Part shown: positions 7,620-15,721 of the stretch, piece after piece | Position numbering within the stretch: position 1 is the first letter of the stretch | Layout: each line of letters opens with the position of its first letter | Origin: Parablautia intestinalis | GTDB taxonomy: Bacteria > Bacillota > Clostridia > Lachnospirales > Lachnospiraceae | Assembly: GCA_003612395.1 (NCBI GenBank) | Contig: RAYQ01000022.1 | Coordinates: forward strand, 1 to 64,000 | Length of the DNA: 64,000 nucleotides | Direction of reading: 5' to 3' | The notes under the pieces: generated by a model | What the model saw: the letters and a program-made list of their open reading frames with translations, nothing else | The model's database searches: none | Told to the model about the DNA's origin: nothing | Program-made: the position numbers and the translations under genes

Positions 7620-8438
7620 TTATGCTTTTGACCCGCTCATGGCGATACCTTCCACAAACTGTTTCTGGAAGAAGAAGAACAAAATAATCATTGGCGCCGC
7701 GGCAAGCGTGCCTCCCGCCATCAGTTCCGGATAATTGGTGATGTTCTGTCCTGTCAGGTTCGCTAATCCGGCTGAAAGCACCATTTTGTCCATATCCACA
7801 TTGATGATCAGCGGCCACATAAGGTCCTTCCAGGTCCCTAATCCGGTCAAAATACACAAAGCCACAATAGGGGATTTTAACAGTGGAAGGAGAATATTCC
7901 AGTAAATACGGAACTTGCTACAGCCGTCTAACTGGGCTGCCTCGTCCAAATCAATGGGGAGGGATGAAAAAAACTGACGCAGCATAAACAGTGCAAATAT
8001 ATTAAAGGTCTTAGGAAGCCACAGCGCTGTCAGCGTATTGCTTAAATTCCAGGAAACCATAATATCATAATGAGGCACCAAAAAGATTTGATAAGGAATC
8101 ATCATCATACTAAGGCTTAACACAAACCAGAAATTTTTCCCGGGAAACGTAAGTCTGGCAAAGGCATATGCCGCCAGAGAGCAAATGAAAATCTGGATGA
8201 CAATGGAAATTACCATGACAAAAAAGGTGTTGATATACAGCCGAAGAATCGGGAATTTATTCCACACAGAACTATAATTCACCCATTGGGGCTCTGCCGG
8301 AAAAATAACCAGAGGAACCTGCATACTCTCACCATAAGTTTTTAAGGATGTCAATATCATCCAGATAAAGGGAATCAACGTTGTAATTGCACATAAAACC
8401 AGAAAAGCATAAACCCACACATTCTTTTTCTTATTCAA
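7620..8438 (-). CDS. Carbohydrate ABC transporter permease (MalG/UgpE type)
   Basis: A 272-aa inner-membrane permease with six predicted helices. The ATPase-contact EAA loop reads DEAAQLDGCSKFRIYWNILLPLL, the binding-protein-dependent transport signature of CUT1 sugar importers. It follows the second permease by 13 bp and the binding-protein gene further up, a standard SBP-permease-permease order. No ATPase gene is nearby. CUT1 systems in Clostridia commonly share an MsmK-type ATPase encoded elsewhere, which is the likely explanation. Confidence 0.9.
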   Translation of the reverse strand: MNKKKNVWVYAFLVLCAITTLIPFIWMILTSLKTYGESMQVPLVIFPAEPQWVNYSSVWNKFPILRLYINTFFVMVISIVIQIFICSLAAYAFARLTFPGKNFWFVLSLSMMMIPYQIFLVPHYDIMVSWNLSNTLTALWLPKTFNIFALFMLRQFFSSLPIDLDEAAQLDGCSKFRIYWNILLPLLKSPIVALCILTGLGTWKDLMWPLIINVDMDKMVLSAGLANLTGQNITNYPELMAGGTLAAAPMIILFFFFQKQFVEGIAMSGSKA

Positions 8439-8451
8439 AATAATTCCCCCT

Positions 8452-9348
8452 TTATCCGTAATAAACCCATTTTTTCTGCAGTTTCATCTGTATGATTGTA
8501 ATGACAAGGATGATTAAGAACAAAATGTTTGCCATTGCCGCACCATATCCCTTGTTAAATTTGGTGAATGCCTCCTCGTAGAACAGCATTACAATGCTTC
8601 TTGCACCGGCCATACCGGAGCTGGTAGGCGGAATCATCAGGAAAATCATATCGAAAACCTGGAAAAAACCAATAATCTCCGTCACGATAAGCATAAAGGT
8701 GGTAGGAGAAAGCAGGGGAAATGTAATACTTAAAAATTTCTGTACACTGTTCGCCCCGTCAATATCTGCAGCCTCATAATATGTTTTTTCAATTCCCTGC
8801 AGGCCCGCCAGGAAAATAATCACCGCAGTTCCTATGCTGCACCATATCAGTACAATACAAACCGCAATCAGTGAAACATTCGGATCCGAAAGCCATGCCG
8901 GCCCCTGTATCCCGAATTTGCCCATCACCGCGTTGATCAGACCGAACTGATTATTAAAAAGCCATTTCCACACCATTCCCACCGCGGTAGGCAGGGTAAT
9001 GATGGGCAGGTAAATCAACGTCCTGAAAATTCCTATCCCCTTCAATTTCACATTAAGCGCAAGGGCAATCAGCAAGGATAAGATAATGATTGCCGGTACA
9101 CAAATCACGATATAACACAGCGTGTTAATGAGTGCCTGATAAAATTTCTCGTCACCAAATAAACGCACATAATTGTCCATCCCTATAAATTTAGCAGCGC
9201 CAAAGCTTTTTTTATTGGTGAAGCTGATAAATATATTTTTTAGAAAGGCATAGACATTAAAAATAAGAATTCCTGTAATGAATGGCAAAATAAAGGTATA
9301 TGCTGCCAAAGCTTCCTTTCTTGCCCTCTTTGTTTTATATTTTTTCAT
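8452..9348 (-). CDS. Sugar ABC transporter permease (MalF/UgpA type)
   Basis: A 298-aa permease beginning MKKYKTKRARKEALAAY, with six membrane helices. Its EAA motif is YEAADIDGANSVQKFLSITFPLL. The frame extends 25 codons further up into repeat C2, but AAAGAGGGATTGCGG before ATG 9348 sets the start. It pairs with the downstream permease to form the channel of a CUT1 importer. A strong hairpin lies between it and the upstream binding-protein gene, so it is probably transcribed at a lower level by read-through. Confidence 0.9.
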   Translation of the reverse strand: MKKYKTKRARKEALAAYTFILPFITGILIFNVYAFLKNIFISFTNKKSFGAAKFIGMDNYVRLFGDEKFYQALINTLCYIVICVPAIIILSLLIALALNVKLKGIGIFRTLIYLPIITLPTAVGMVWKWLFNNQFGLINAVMGKFGIQGPAWLSDPNVSLIAVCIVLIWCSIGTAVIIFLAGLQGIEKTYYEAADIDGANSVQKFLSITFPLLSPTTFMLIVTEIIGFFQVFDMIFLMIPPTSSGMAGARSIVMLFYEEAFTKFNKGYGAAMANILFLIILVITIIQMKLQKKWVYYG

Positions 9349-9421
9349 CCGCAATCCCTCTTTATTTCCTACATACCAACTACTGCTGCCAATCCCCTGA
9401 AAAGCCCATCCTGAAGAACAC

Positions 9422-9495
9422 ACGCTGCCATATTTCGCGGGCTGGCTTATTAAACAACGGACACCACGCTTCGCGAGCTGTCCTTATGTTAATAA
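9422..9495. repeat. Intergenic repeat family C, two units
   Basis: Two successive units match the family consensus AACAAACGCCGC-ACGCTTCGCGAGC-GGCTTATTGTAA. One spans about 9422-9458 (GCTGCCATATTTCGCGGGCTGGCTTATTAAAC) and the other about 9458-9495 (CACGCTTCGCGAGCTGTCCTTATGTTAA). They lie between the binding-protein terminator and the first permease. Confidence 0.75.
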
Positions 9496-9529
9496 AAAGG
9501 CGGCACAGCTGCCAAATGGCTGTGCCGCC
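9492..9529 (-). terminator. Intercistronic terminator after the binding-protein gene
   Basis: On the minus strand GGCGGCACAGC pairs perfectly with GCTGTGCCGCC around a 9-nt loop, followed by TTTTTATT. It lies inside the SBP-permease operon. Such partial terminators are known to give more binding protein than permease. Confidence 0.85.
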
Positions 9530-9563
9530 ACCTTTTCTAATCTACAATCTGCAGACGAACTAT

Positions 9564-10952
9564 TTATTTCCCACTCTCAATCTCTGCATTGATCTTTTCA
9601 GCCATCTTTTCCATGCCTTCTTTTACGCCAATCTGTTTAGTGAAAATAGCTATAATATCATCATTTGTAATGGAATTAATTGCATCCTCGGCATATCCCG
9701 GAGCGCTGGCGTAAGGTACTGCTTCTGTCAGACCTTCTACGAAAGCCGACCCGTCAAACTGCTTAAAGCTGGAAGCATAATAGGACTGGGAAGAAATTCT
9801 TGCGGGAAGGTCGATACCTCTTTGTCCCACAATGTCATTTGCCTCTTCGCTTGCAAGGTACTGCATAAATCTCCATGCTTCTTCCTTGTGCTCGCTGGCA
9901 GCATTCATCCCATAGTGCATACTTCCTGCAATGAATTCCTGGGACTTAGCTTTGGGAAGCTTGATAAGCTCTATGCCTTCCATCTTTGCCTGCTCAAGTT
10001 TCTGGGAACTGAAAGTGGGAAGGTAAAGCATACATGCCTGACCGGAAATGAAAAACTCCTCAGCGGATGTATCGCTGACCATCTGATAGTCAGGAATCAG
10101 TTTTTCGTCAATCATATCAACCAGAGCCTGGATCGCCGCAATGCTCTCCTCGCTGCTGTAACCGCTTGTCCCGTCCTCGTTAAATACACGGCCGCCAAAC
10201 TGGTAAACAACAGGCTGCCAGCTGCCGTTATTAGAATTCAGCATAAATGCCATAGGATAAATAGAATCCCCTGCTTCCGCAATTTTCCCCTGCAGTTCCC
10301 GGCATACTGCCATCATGTCGTCCCATGTCCAGTCGCTGCCCGGAACGGTCACGCCGTATTTCTCAAAAAGAGTGGTATTAACCGCCACTGCCATAGAATC
10401 GGTTCCCTTTGGCACTGTGTAATGAACGCCGTTGTAAGTACCGGTGTCCACAATAGACTGGGTATAAAGACTGAAATCAAAGCCATCCCTCTCCATATAA
10501 GAATCTAACGGCTCCAGTACGCCTGCCTCCGCATACTTAGGTACCCATACATTCATAAAGAATACATCAGCGGCCTGATTTGCGCCGGCTGCAGCATCAA
10601 ATTTGGTCCAGTACTGATCCCAGGGGGTTAACTGCATTTCCACATGGATATCCGGATTCTGCGCTTCGAAGTTGTCAATCAGCTCCTGATACACTACTGA
10701 CTGGATCTCATCCCACAGGGAATATGTAATTGTCACCTGCTCTCCTGATGACGCCTGTGCGGGAGCGCTCTCCTCTCCCTGTGCTTCGGTCTGAGCATTT
10801 TCGCTCTGTGCAGCCTGTGAATCTTCGCTGGTTGTTTCACCGGATGTACTATTGGATGCTCCGGATTTGTCTGAGCCTCCGCAGGCAGTCAGCATGGTCG
10901 CGATCATCGTAAGGGCCAGGCCAAGAGCTGCAAACTTTTTCATCTTTCTCAT
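9564..10952 (-). CDS. Extracellular solute-binding lipoprotein, family 1
   Basis: A 462-aa lipoprotein. The signal peptide MRKMKKFAALGLALTMIATM ends in the lipobox LTAC, followed by a long Ser/Glu/Gln-rich linker (about 26-70). The rest is a family 1 sugar-binding domain starting VTITYSLWDEIQSVVYQELI. ATG 10952 has AAGGAGGAACATCT before it. It captures the ligand for the two permeases downstream. Its promoter carries three phased operators, and the LacI-family gene is immediately upstream, so it is probably the regulated first gene of the operon. The sugar cannot be told from sequence. Confidence 0.9.
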   Translation of the reverse strand: MRKMKKFAALGLALTMIATMLTACGGSDKSGASNSTSGETTSEDSQAAQSENAQTEAQGEESAPAQASSGEQVTITYSLWDEIQSVVYQELIDNFEAQNPDIHVEMQLTPWDQYWTKFDAAAGANQAADVFFMNVWVPKYAEAGVLEPLDSYMERDGFDFSLYTQSIVDTGTYNGVHYTVPKGTDSMAVAVNTTLFEKYGVTVPGSDWTWDDMMAVCRELQGKIAEAGDSIYPMAFMLNSNNGSWQPVVYQFGGRVFNEDGTSGYSSEESIAAIQALVDMIDEKLIPDYQMVSDTSAEEFFISGQACMLYLPTFSSQKLEQAKMEGIELIKLPKAKSQEFIAGSMHYGMNAASEHKEEAWRFMQYLASEEANDIVGQRGIDLPARISSQSYYASSFKQFDGSAFVEGLTEAVPYASAPGYAEDAINSITNDDIIAIFTKQIGVKEGMEKMAEKINAEIESGK

Positions 10953-10976
10953 AGATGTTCCTCCTTATTGTTTTCT

Positions 10977-11012
10977 GAAACGTTTCCGGTAACGTTTTTG
11001 GTAACGTTTCCG
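10977..11012 (-). promoter_or_regulatory. Three tandem 12-bp LacI-type operators
   Basis: Three abutting units, GAAACGTTTCCG, GTAACGTTTTTG and GTAACGTTTCCG, have an exact 12-bp period with a central AACGTT core. They lie just downstream of the -10 box, in the start-site region of the binding-protein gene. The neighbouring LacI regulator (11382-12443) is the obvious candidate ligand. Confidence 0.7.
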
Positions 11013-11023
11013 ATATGAACTTA

Positions 11024-11052
11024 ATTCTACATTTAAAAAAATCATATGTCAA
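11024..11052 (-). promoter_or_regulatory. Promoter of the binding-protein operon
   Basis: Minus strand: TTGACA (11047-11052), 17-bp spacer, TAGAAT (11024-11029). The start would fall inside the operator array at 10977-11012, a layout suited to repression. Confidence 0.85.
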
Positions 11053-11228
11053 TAGTCTTTTTTCAGTTTTTATAATAATATTATTGCCATATCCAAATAT
11101 TTATTGTGCTTTTTTATATTTTTCCATTATCTTCCGCTCTTGCTTTGTGCATTTTTCCATATTTAGACTTAACTTTTTTACCTGCTTATGTTACCGGATT
11201 TGTTTATTAGAACAAATGTTCCCATTTG

Positions 11229-11353
11229 TCGCTTCCGCCTTGCGGATCAGCCTATCAAGCCGTGTTTCGTACCTCGGCTTATCCTAACAAACGCCTCCCG
11301 CTGGTCGGCTTATTGTAATAATTTCAGGCCGGGTAAAATAACCCGGCCTGAAA
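11229..11353. repeat. Family C-like repeats and terminator of the LacI gene
   Basis: 11229-11321 holds diverged family C units (GCTTCCGCCTTGCGGATC...; AACAAACGCCTCCCGCTGG, then TCGGCTTATTGTAATAA). Beyond them TTTCAGGCCGGGT (11322-11334) pairs with ACCCGGCCTGAAA (11341-11353). On the minus strand this 13-bp stem lies about 30 nt after the LacI stop and is followed by TTATTACAATAA. It is a likely terminator with a poor T-run. Confidence 0.65.
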
Positions 11354-11381
11354 CATTTCTATTATACAACTCTATACGCTT

Positions 11382-12443
11382 CTATAAAACTTTCCTATGT
11401 CTGGTAGATTCCCTCTCTAACAGCTCACAGGAAAATATTCTCCTCACATTTTCACTTTTTTTATCTAAAATTTCAAACAGCATCGTAACCGATTCCATGG
11501 CAATCTCATGGATTGGCTGTTTGATAGTGGTCAGCTGGGGATTATAATAGTCTCCCATTTCAATTCCGTCAAAGCCCGCCACCGAATAATCATCCGGCAC
11601 CTTTTTACCTGCATCTGCGATTGCCCTGCAGGCTCCAATCGCCATTGCATCCGAAAATGCGAAAATACAGGTAAACTCTTTTCTGCCTGTCAAAAGCTCC
11701 TGGGTCATCTGATAGCCGTTTTCCATGGAGTAAAATCTGATATCACGTTTCATATGCAGAATCAAGTCCTCATCCACTGCTATTCCATGCTCCTTAAGGG
11801 CTCTTTTATATCCTTTCAGACGAAGCTTTCCTATACTGGCATCATCAGGCATTCCGGAGAGCACAGCAATCTTTTTATGCCCTAATCTTATCAAATAATC
11901 CGTCATCCGATACCCTTCTTTTTCATCATCCACGCAAAAAACAGAATATTCTTCGGCAGAAATATTATCAACATTAGCCCCCGCTGTGGACAGTACAAAA
12001 GGAATGCGCAGCTTTTGCAGTTTCTTCTTTTCACGGACGAAATATCCCCCAAGAAAGACAACGCCTGCAAGTTTCTTTTCCTTGGCAAGCTCTATGGCAA
12101 CATCCACTTCTTGCTCGTCAAAATTCACATAGCGGATCACCATAGAATATTTCCTTTTTTTGATCTCTTCCTCCATAATCTGGACGGCGTCTGCAAACAG
12201 GGGATTGGAAACGCCTTTCACCACCACTGCAATGCACTTTCCGTCAATTCTCCTTAAATTGCGTGCGCTGTTGTTAGGGATGTAGCCATATTCCTCAATA
12301 GCATCCGCAATCTTTTGTTTCGTCTTCGGGCTGATATCCGGATGATTGTTGATTGCCCTGGAAACCGTGCTGACGCCGACCCCGCACACTTTTGCAATAT
12401 CTTTTATTGTAATTTCTTCCGTGTTAAGCGTTTCTATACCCAA
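11382..12443 (-). CDS. LacI family transcriptional regulator
   Basis: 353 aa. The N-terminal LacI helix-turn-helix is at residues 11-60 (ITIKDIAKVCGVGVSTVSRA, then NNHPDISPKTKQKI). A periplasmic-binding-protein-like sensor domain follows, with FAFSDAMAIGACRAI and VAGFDGIEMGDYY typical of family members. It lies directly upstream of, and co-directional with, the binding-protein operon whose promoter carries three AACGTT-centred operators. It most likely controls that operon in response to the transported sugar or a product. Confidence 0.9.
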   Translation of the reverse strand: MGIETLNTEEITIKDIAKVCGVGVSTVSRAINNHPDISPKTKQKIADAIEEYGYIPNNSARNLRRIDGKCIAVVVKGVSNPLFADAVQIMEEEIKKRKYSMVIRYVNFDEQEVDVAIELAKEKKLAGVVFLGGYFVREKKKLQKLRIPFVLSTAGANVDNISAEEYSVFCVDDEKEGYRMTDYLIRLGHKKIAVLSGMPDDASIGKLRLKGYKRALKEHGIAVDEDLILHMKRDIRFYSMENGYQMTQELLTGRKEFTCIFAFSDAMAIGACRAIADAGKKVPDDYSVAGFDGIEMGDYYNPQLTTIKQPIHEIAMESVTMLFEILDKKSENVRRIFSCELLERESTRHRKVL

Positions 12444-12460
12444 TACACCTCTTCTTTCTT

Positions 12461-12525
12461 AGCCGGGCGGGGAAGATTCTTTCCCTGTCCGCCGCGAAGC
12501 CCGAGCGCCGCTTTGACGGCTCATC
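12461..12525. repeat. Intergenic repeat family D, copy 1
   Basis: A GC-rich stretch, AGCCGGGCGGGGAAG...TTTCCCTG...GAGCGCCGCTTTGACGGCTC, resembles 32217-32280. It contains a small hairpin (GCCGCTTTGACGGC). The remaining gap up to the promoter at 12717 is AT-rich and shows nothing further. Confidence 0.45.
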
Positions 12526-12698
12526 TCCTCCGGGCGGGCCCGCGCAAAAAAATCCCAGATTTTAATATCATAATAAAATTGATTCCACTTTTCAATATCT
12601 TTCACAATTATAAATTTATTTTAAAAATTTTAACCAAACAAAAATAAATTCAACCATCCGTTTACAAAAACTGCATCGTTTTCAAGCACTGCTTGATT

Positions 12699-12725
12699 TT
12701 GGCACAGACTTATATATGCTATAAT
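12699..12725 (+). promoter_or_regulatory. Extended -10 promoter of the XRE gene
   Basis: TGCTATAAT (12717-12725) is a perfect extended -10 element. A weak TTGGCA lies at 12699-12704 with a 15-bp spacer. The palindrome GGGCGGCCGCCC (12740-12751) lies in the short leader. Confidence 0.65.
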
Positions 12726-12775
12726 GATTTTACATGAAAGGGCGGCCGCCCCGAAATCTCAAACGAAAAAGACAT

Positions 12776-12820
12776 AAGCAAAGGTGAACTTTATTCATCT
12801 CGAAGAAAGTGAGGAAAACT
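12776..12820 (+). repeat. Partial repeat family A, copy 3
   Basis: AAGCAAAGGTGAACTTTATT and CATCTCGAAGAAAGTGAGG match the 3' third of family A copies 1 and 2. The terminal GAGG again lies in front of a start codon, here the XRE regulator. This copy is on the plus strand, like its gene. Confidence 0.65.
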
Positions 12821-13546
12821 ATGTTTGATATGATGAAAATAGCCAAAAATATTAAAGAGGCGAGGATTGCCCAAAATATGACCCAAATGAATCTGGCAGA
12901 TGCCATAGAGGTGAGCTGCCAGGCGGTTTCCAACTGGGAAAGGGGAAATTCCATGCCTGACATAGCAAAGCTTGAACCACTTTGCCGCATACTGCAAATC
13001 AGCCTTGACCAGCTTTTAGGAACCGAAAAAGAATACGAAACGGTCACCAAAATCATATCTGCAGATGAGCGTTCTGCTGCCGCGCTCACCATAGAAGGTT
13101 TAAAAGAGCTTGCGCCGTATCTCCCTCCCCGGGAGATAAAAAAACTGTTAAACCTGAATGAAAAGTCCTTAGACTGTTCTGTCCTTACCAGTCTTGCGCC
13201 CTTTCTGAATCAGGAAGATTTGGATGAGCTTACCAGCCGTCTTGAAGGTGAAATGAGCTCCGAAGCTCTCATAAGCCTTGCGCCTTTCCTTAGCCGAACC
13301 GGTCTTAATAAGCTTACCCTGCATGTCACAGAGACTGCCAGCATGGAAACCATCATTGGACTTGCACCTTTTTTATCTGAAGATGAGATAGATAACCTGT
13401 TACAGCATTATACCGGAGTGCCCCAATGGGAACATATCATGTCTCTGGCGCCGTTTTTAGGCCGTGATTCCCTGCACAGCCTGCTTACGAAAACCCGGGA
13501 CAAAGAATCAATAACCCCTCCGCAGGCAGCAGGGCATGAAATTTGA
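12821..13546 (+). CDS. XRE family regulator with five 28-residue LAPFL repeats
   Basis: 241 aa from ATG 12821, chosen because GAGG lies 7 nt upstream; GTG 12809 is inside repeat A3. Residues 7-66 form a Cro/CI helix-turn-helix (IKEARIAQNMTQMNLADAIE, then VSCQAVSNWERGNSMPD). After a short linker, LAP[YF]L recurs at residues 97, 125, 153, 181 and 209, an exact 28-residue period. Each unit has a second conserved hydrophobic helix pattern. This looks like a helical solenoid fused to a DNA-binding domain and may bind a protein or ligand. The gene stands alone between the LacI gene and the convergent MATE operon. Confidence 0.85.
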   Translation: MFDMMKIAKNIKEARIAQNMTQMNLADAIEVSCQAVSNWERGNSMPDIAKLEPLCRILQISLDQLLGTEKEYETVTKIISADERSAAALTIEGLKELAPYLPPREIKKLLNLNEKSLDCSVLTSLAPFLNQEDLDELTSRLEGEMSSEALISLAPFLSRTGLNKLTLHVTETASMETIIGLAPFLSEDEIDNLLQHYTGVPQWEHIMSLAPFLGRDSLHSLLTKTRDKESITPPQAAGHEI

Positions 13547-13579
13547 TACGCCCCACTCATTGCCCGCGGAAATAAAATA

Positions 13580-13606
13580 GCGGGACTGGCGCCTGCGCCA
13601 GTCCGC
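13580..13606 (-). terminator. Terminator of the MATE operon
   Basis: GGACTGGCG (13583-13591) pairs with CGCCAGTCC (13596-13604). It starts immediately after the MATE stop codon and is followed on the minus strand by CGCTATTTTATTT. It also lies 34 bp beyond the convergent XRE gene. Confidence 0.75.
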
Positions 13607-14959
13607 TTAGTGTGCTGACCGTTGTCTTTTGCGTCCTATTACCACATAATAAGATACCGCCAAAAGCACCGCTGCTCCTGTCCATGCGAGGATTTCAGCA
13701 TAAAAAATTCCTTCCTGCCCCAGAAAACGCGGAAAGATAATAGCCGCCGTAACGCGCATTATAAACTCCGCCAGTCCTGAAAGCATGGGAATTACCGTAT
13801 TCCCCAGCCCTTGCAGCCCTGAACGGTAAACATACAGCGCATAAAGCACGATCAGAAAATAACTCATGATATTCAGATAATGACGCGCAATATCAAGTAC
13901 CTGCTCCGTCTGTGCAGGTTCTCCCGACACAAACAAAGAAAGGATTGCTTTTCCAAAAATCAGCATAAGCGCTGAAATCGTAAGAGCCGTCACGGAAGAA
14001 ATGATAATCCCGCTCCGGATCCCCTTCTCAATTCTCTCGTAATTTCCTGCTCCATAGTTCTGGGCCACATAAGTGGTAATCGCATAGCCAAAGGAAGTGG
14101 CCGCCACCTCAAGAAGCCCATATAGCTTGTTGGTCGCCGTAAACCCTGCCACAAAAAGGAAACCGAATCCGTTTACCACCGACTGCACCACCATGCCGCC
14201 AACACTGATAATTGTATTTTGGAACATAACAGGCACGCCTAAAATAAGCAGCCGTTTCAAAATATCCTTTTCAGGCGCCGCATGTTTCCTGCTTATATGT
14301 ACACAGTCAAGCGATTTCATGGCCCAAAGACAGGCTAAAAGCGCGCACCCCTGGGCAAACAGCGTAGCCCCTGCCGCGCCGGCAATCCCCCAATGGAATC
14401 CCATCACAAACAAAAGGTCCAGGCCGATATTTACGAAGGCAGCAACCACCATAGCAATTAGCGGCGTTTTACTGTCCCCAAGGGCCCGTAAAAGCGCTGA
14501 GGCAAAGTTGTACAGCAGCGTGATGGGAATACCGGCCCACAAAATCCGCAGGTACAGCTCCGATCCTGCAAAAATATTCTCCGGCGTCTTTAAAAGTCTG
14601 AGAGCAGGTGCAATCATCAGCTGCCCGCAAAAGACCATCAGGCATACGGCTGCTGCCGAGAGTACCAGCGCATTCCCTATGGTCTTTTTTAAATCTTCAT
14701 ATTTCCCGGCCCCGTAATACTGGGAAAATAAAATCGAAAACCCCTGCGTAAGCCCTGTAGCCAGTCCAAAAAACAGCCAGCAAAGCCACTCTGATGCCCC
14801 TAAAGAAGCAAGCGCTTCCACGCCAACCCCCTGTCCCACAATGATAGTGTCCACCAGCGTGTACATCTGCTGGAAAAGATTTCCAACCATCAGCGGCAAT
14901 GCAAAGAAAAGAAGAAGCTTCGCCGGATTTCCCTGTGTAAAATTTTTTGTTTTTTCCAT
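13607..14959 (-). CDS. MATE family efflux transporter
   Basis: A 450-aa membrane protein with about twelve helices in two homologous halves. It shows the MATE signatures LPLMVGNLFQQMYTLVDTII and SQYYGAGKYEDLKK, and in the second half YVAQNYGAGNYERIEKG. It belongs to the NorM/DinF-like group that exports drugs or metabolites using a sodium or proton gradient. It starts 3 bp after the YbjQ-like gene stops and is last in a three-gene operon driven from 15646-15674. Its natural substrate is unknown. Confidence 0.9.
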   Translation of the reverse strand: MEKTKNFTQGNPAKLLLFFALPLMVGNLFQQMYTLVDTIIVGQGVGVEALASLGASEWLCWLFFGLATGLTQGFSILFSQYYGAGKYEDLKKTIGNALVLSAAAVCLMVFCGQLMIAPALRLLKTPENIFAGSELYLRILWAGIPITLLYNFASALLRALGDSKTPLIAMVVAAFVNIGLDLLFVMGFHWGIAGAAGATLFAQGCALLACLWAMKSLDCVHISRKHAAPEKDILKRLLILGVPVMFQNTIISVGGMVVQSVVNGFGFLFVAGFTATNKLYGLLEVAATSFGYAITTYVAQNYGAGNYERIEKGIRSGIIISSVTALTISALMLIFGKAILSLFVSGEPAQTEQVLDIARHYLNIMSYFLIVLYALYVYRSGLQGLGNTVIPMLSGLAEFIMRVTAAIIFPRFLGQEGIFYAEILAWTGAAVLLAVSYYVVIGRKRQRSAH

Positions 14960-14962
14960 AAT

Positions 14963-15274
14963 TTATCTGAATTTTACAGCGGTCCCATATGCCATTACCT
15001 CTGCCGCGCCCTGCATAACAGCCGCAGATGCATAACGGATATTTACCACCGCATCAGCTCCCATCTTTTCTGCTTCTTCTACCATACGCTTTGTTGCAAG
15101 CGCTCTGGCGTCATTCATCATTTCCGTGTAGGCTTTTAACTCTCCGCCCACTAAAGTCTTAAAGCCTTGCGTAATATCATGCCCCACGTTTTTGGACTGG
15201 ATTGTACTGCCCTTTACAAGTCCAATCATCTCCAACTCTTTTCCACTGATGTAATCAGTATTTACTAAGATCAT
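14963..15274 (-). CDS. YbjQ/UPF0145 family protein
   Basis: A 103-aa protein from ATG 15274, set by AAGGAGGAGAAG directly before it. It shows the family features LVKGSTIQSKNVGHDITQGF, GGELKAYTEMMNDARA and ADAVVNIRYAS. YbjQ proteins are small oligomers of unproven function, sometimes called heavy-metal-binding. It overlaps the upstream small membrane-protein gene by 20 bp and is followed at once by the MATE gene, which suggests a role linked to export. Confidence 0.85.
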   Translation of the reverse strand: MILVNTDYISGKELEMIGLVKGSTIQSKNVGHDITQGFKTLVGGELKAYTEMMNDARALATKRMVEEAEKMGADAVVNIRYASAAVMQGAAEVMAYGTAVKFR

Positions 15275-15482
15275 CTTCTTCTCCTCCTTCGATTTCCCTG
15301 ATTCGGCTTGCCAGAACGCCAACCATCACAGCTCCTGATAAAAGCGGTATCACCACCATCAAAGCTTTCACCTGTAAAGGAATACCCCTTATGATCAGAA
15401 AAGTAGCCGCTATTCCTATATAATACAGCAGCATGATAATTGTTACAATAATCGGCGCTATCATCTTTTTTCCATGCTTCAT
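15255..15482 (-). CDS. Small two-helix membrane protein
   Basis: 75 aa from ATG 15482 (GGAGGTAAAT before it). A basic start MKHGKKM is followed by two membrane segments (about 8-31 and 40-58) and an acidic tail GGEEDDLSKY. Both ends of the chain are probably cytoplasmic. No family is recognised. It is the first gene of the operon with YbjQ and MATE genes, after a leader of about 160 nt that can form hairpins such as GAGCCCAA...TTTGGCTC. Confidence 0.7.
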   Translation of the reverse strand: MKHGKKMIAPIIVTIIMLLYYIGIAATFLIIRGIPLQVKALMVVIPLLSGAVMVGVLASRIREIEGGEEDDLSKY

Positions 15483-15645
15483 ATTTACCTCCATACCGGA
15501 GCAATTTTTGCGAAGTTTTCCGAAGAAATACTCCTGGCCGCATGAGCCAAATTTCAGATTGGGCTCTGCGATTCCTGGTTTGCTGCCACGGCACAAACTC
15601 ATGTTCGGAAGACTGCTTTGGCAAAGCCAACTCTGTCTACCGCAT

Positions 15646-15674
15646 AGTATACCAGAAACTAACTTCACTATCAA
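15646..15674 (-). promoter_or_regulatory. Promoter of the membrane protein-YbjQ-MATE operon
   Basis: Minus strand: TTGATA (15669-15674), 17-bp spacer, TATACT (15646-15651). Confidence 0.8.
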
Positions 15675-15721
15675 TCCTCGAAAAATGAATATTGAACGGG
15701 CAGATGCTATCAAAAATTTTC

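Noticed and set aside
9300-10508. A 402-codon frame on the plus strand
   Set aside because: It is antisense to the solute-binding protein, which has a signal peptide, lipobox, family domain and promoter. The antisense product is a Cys/His-rich shadow with no motif.
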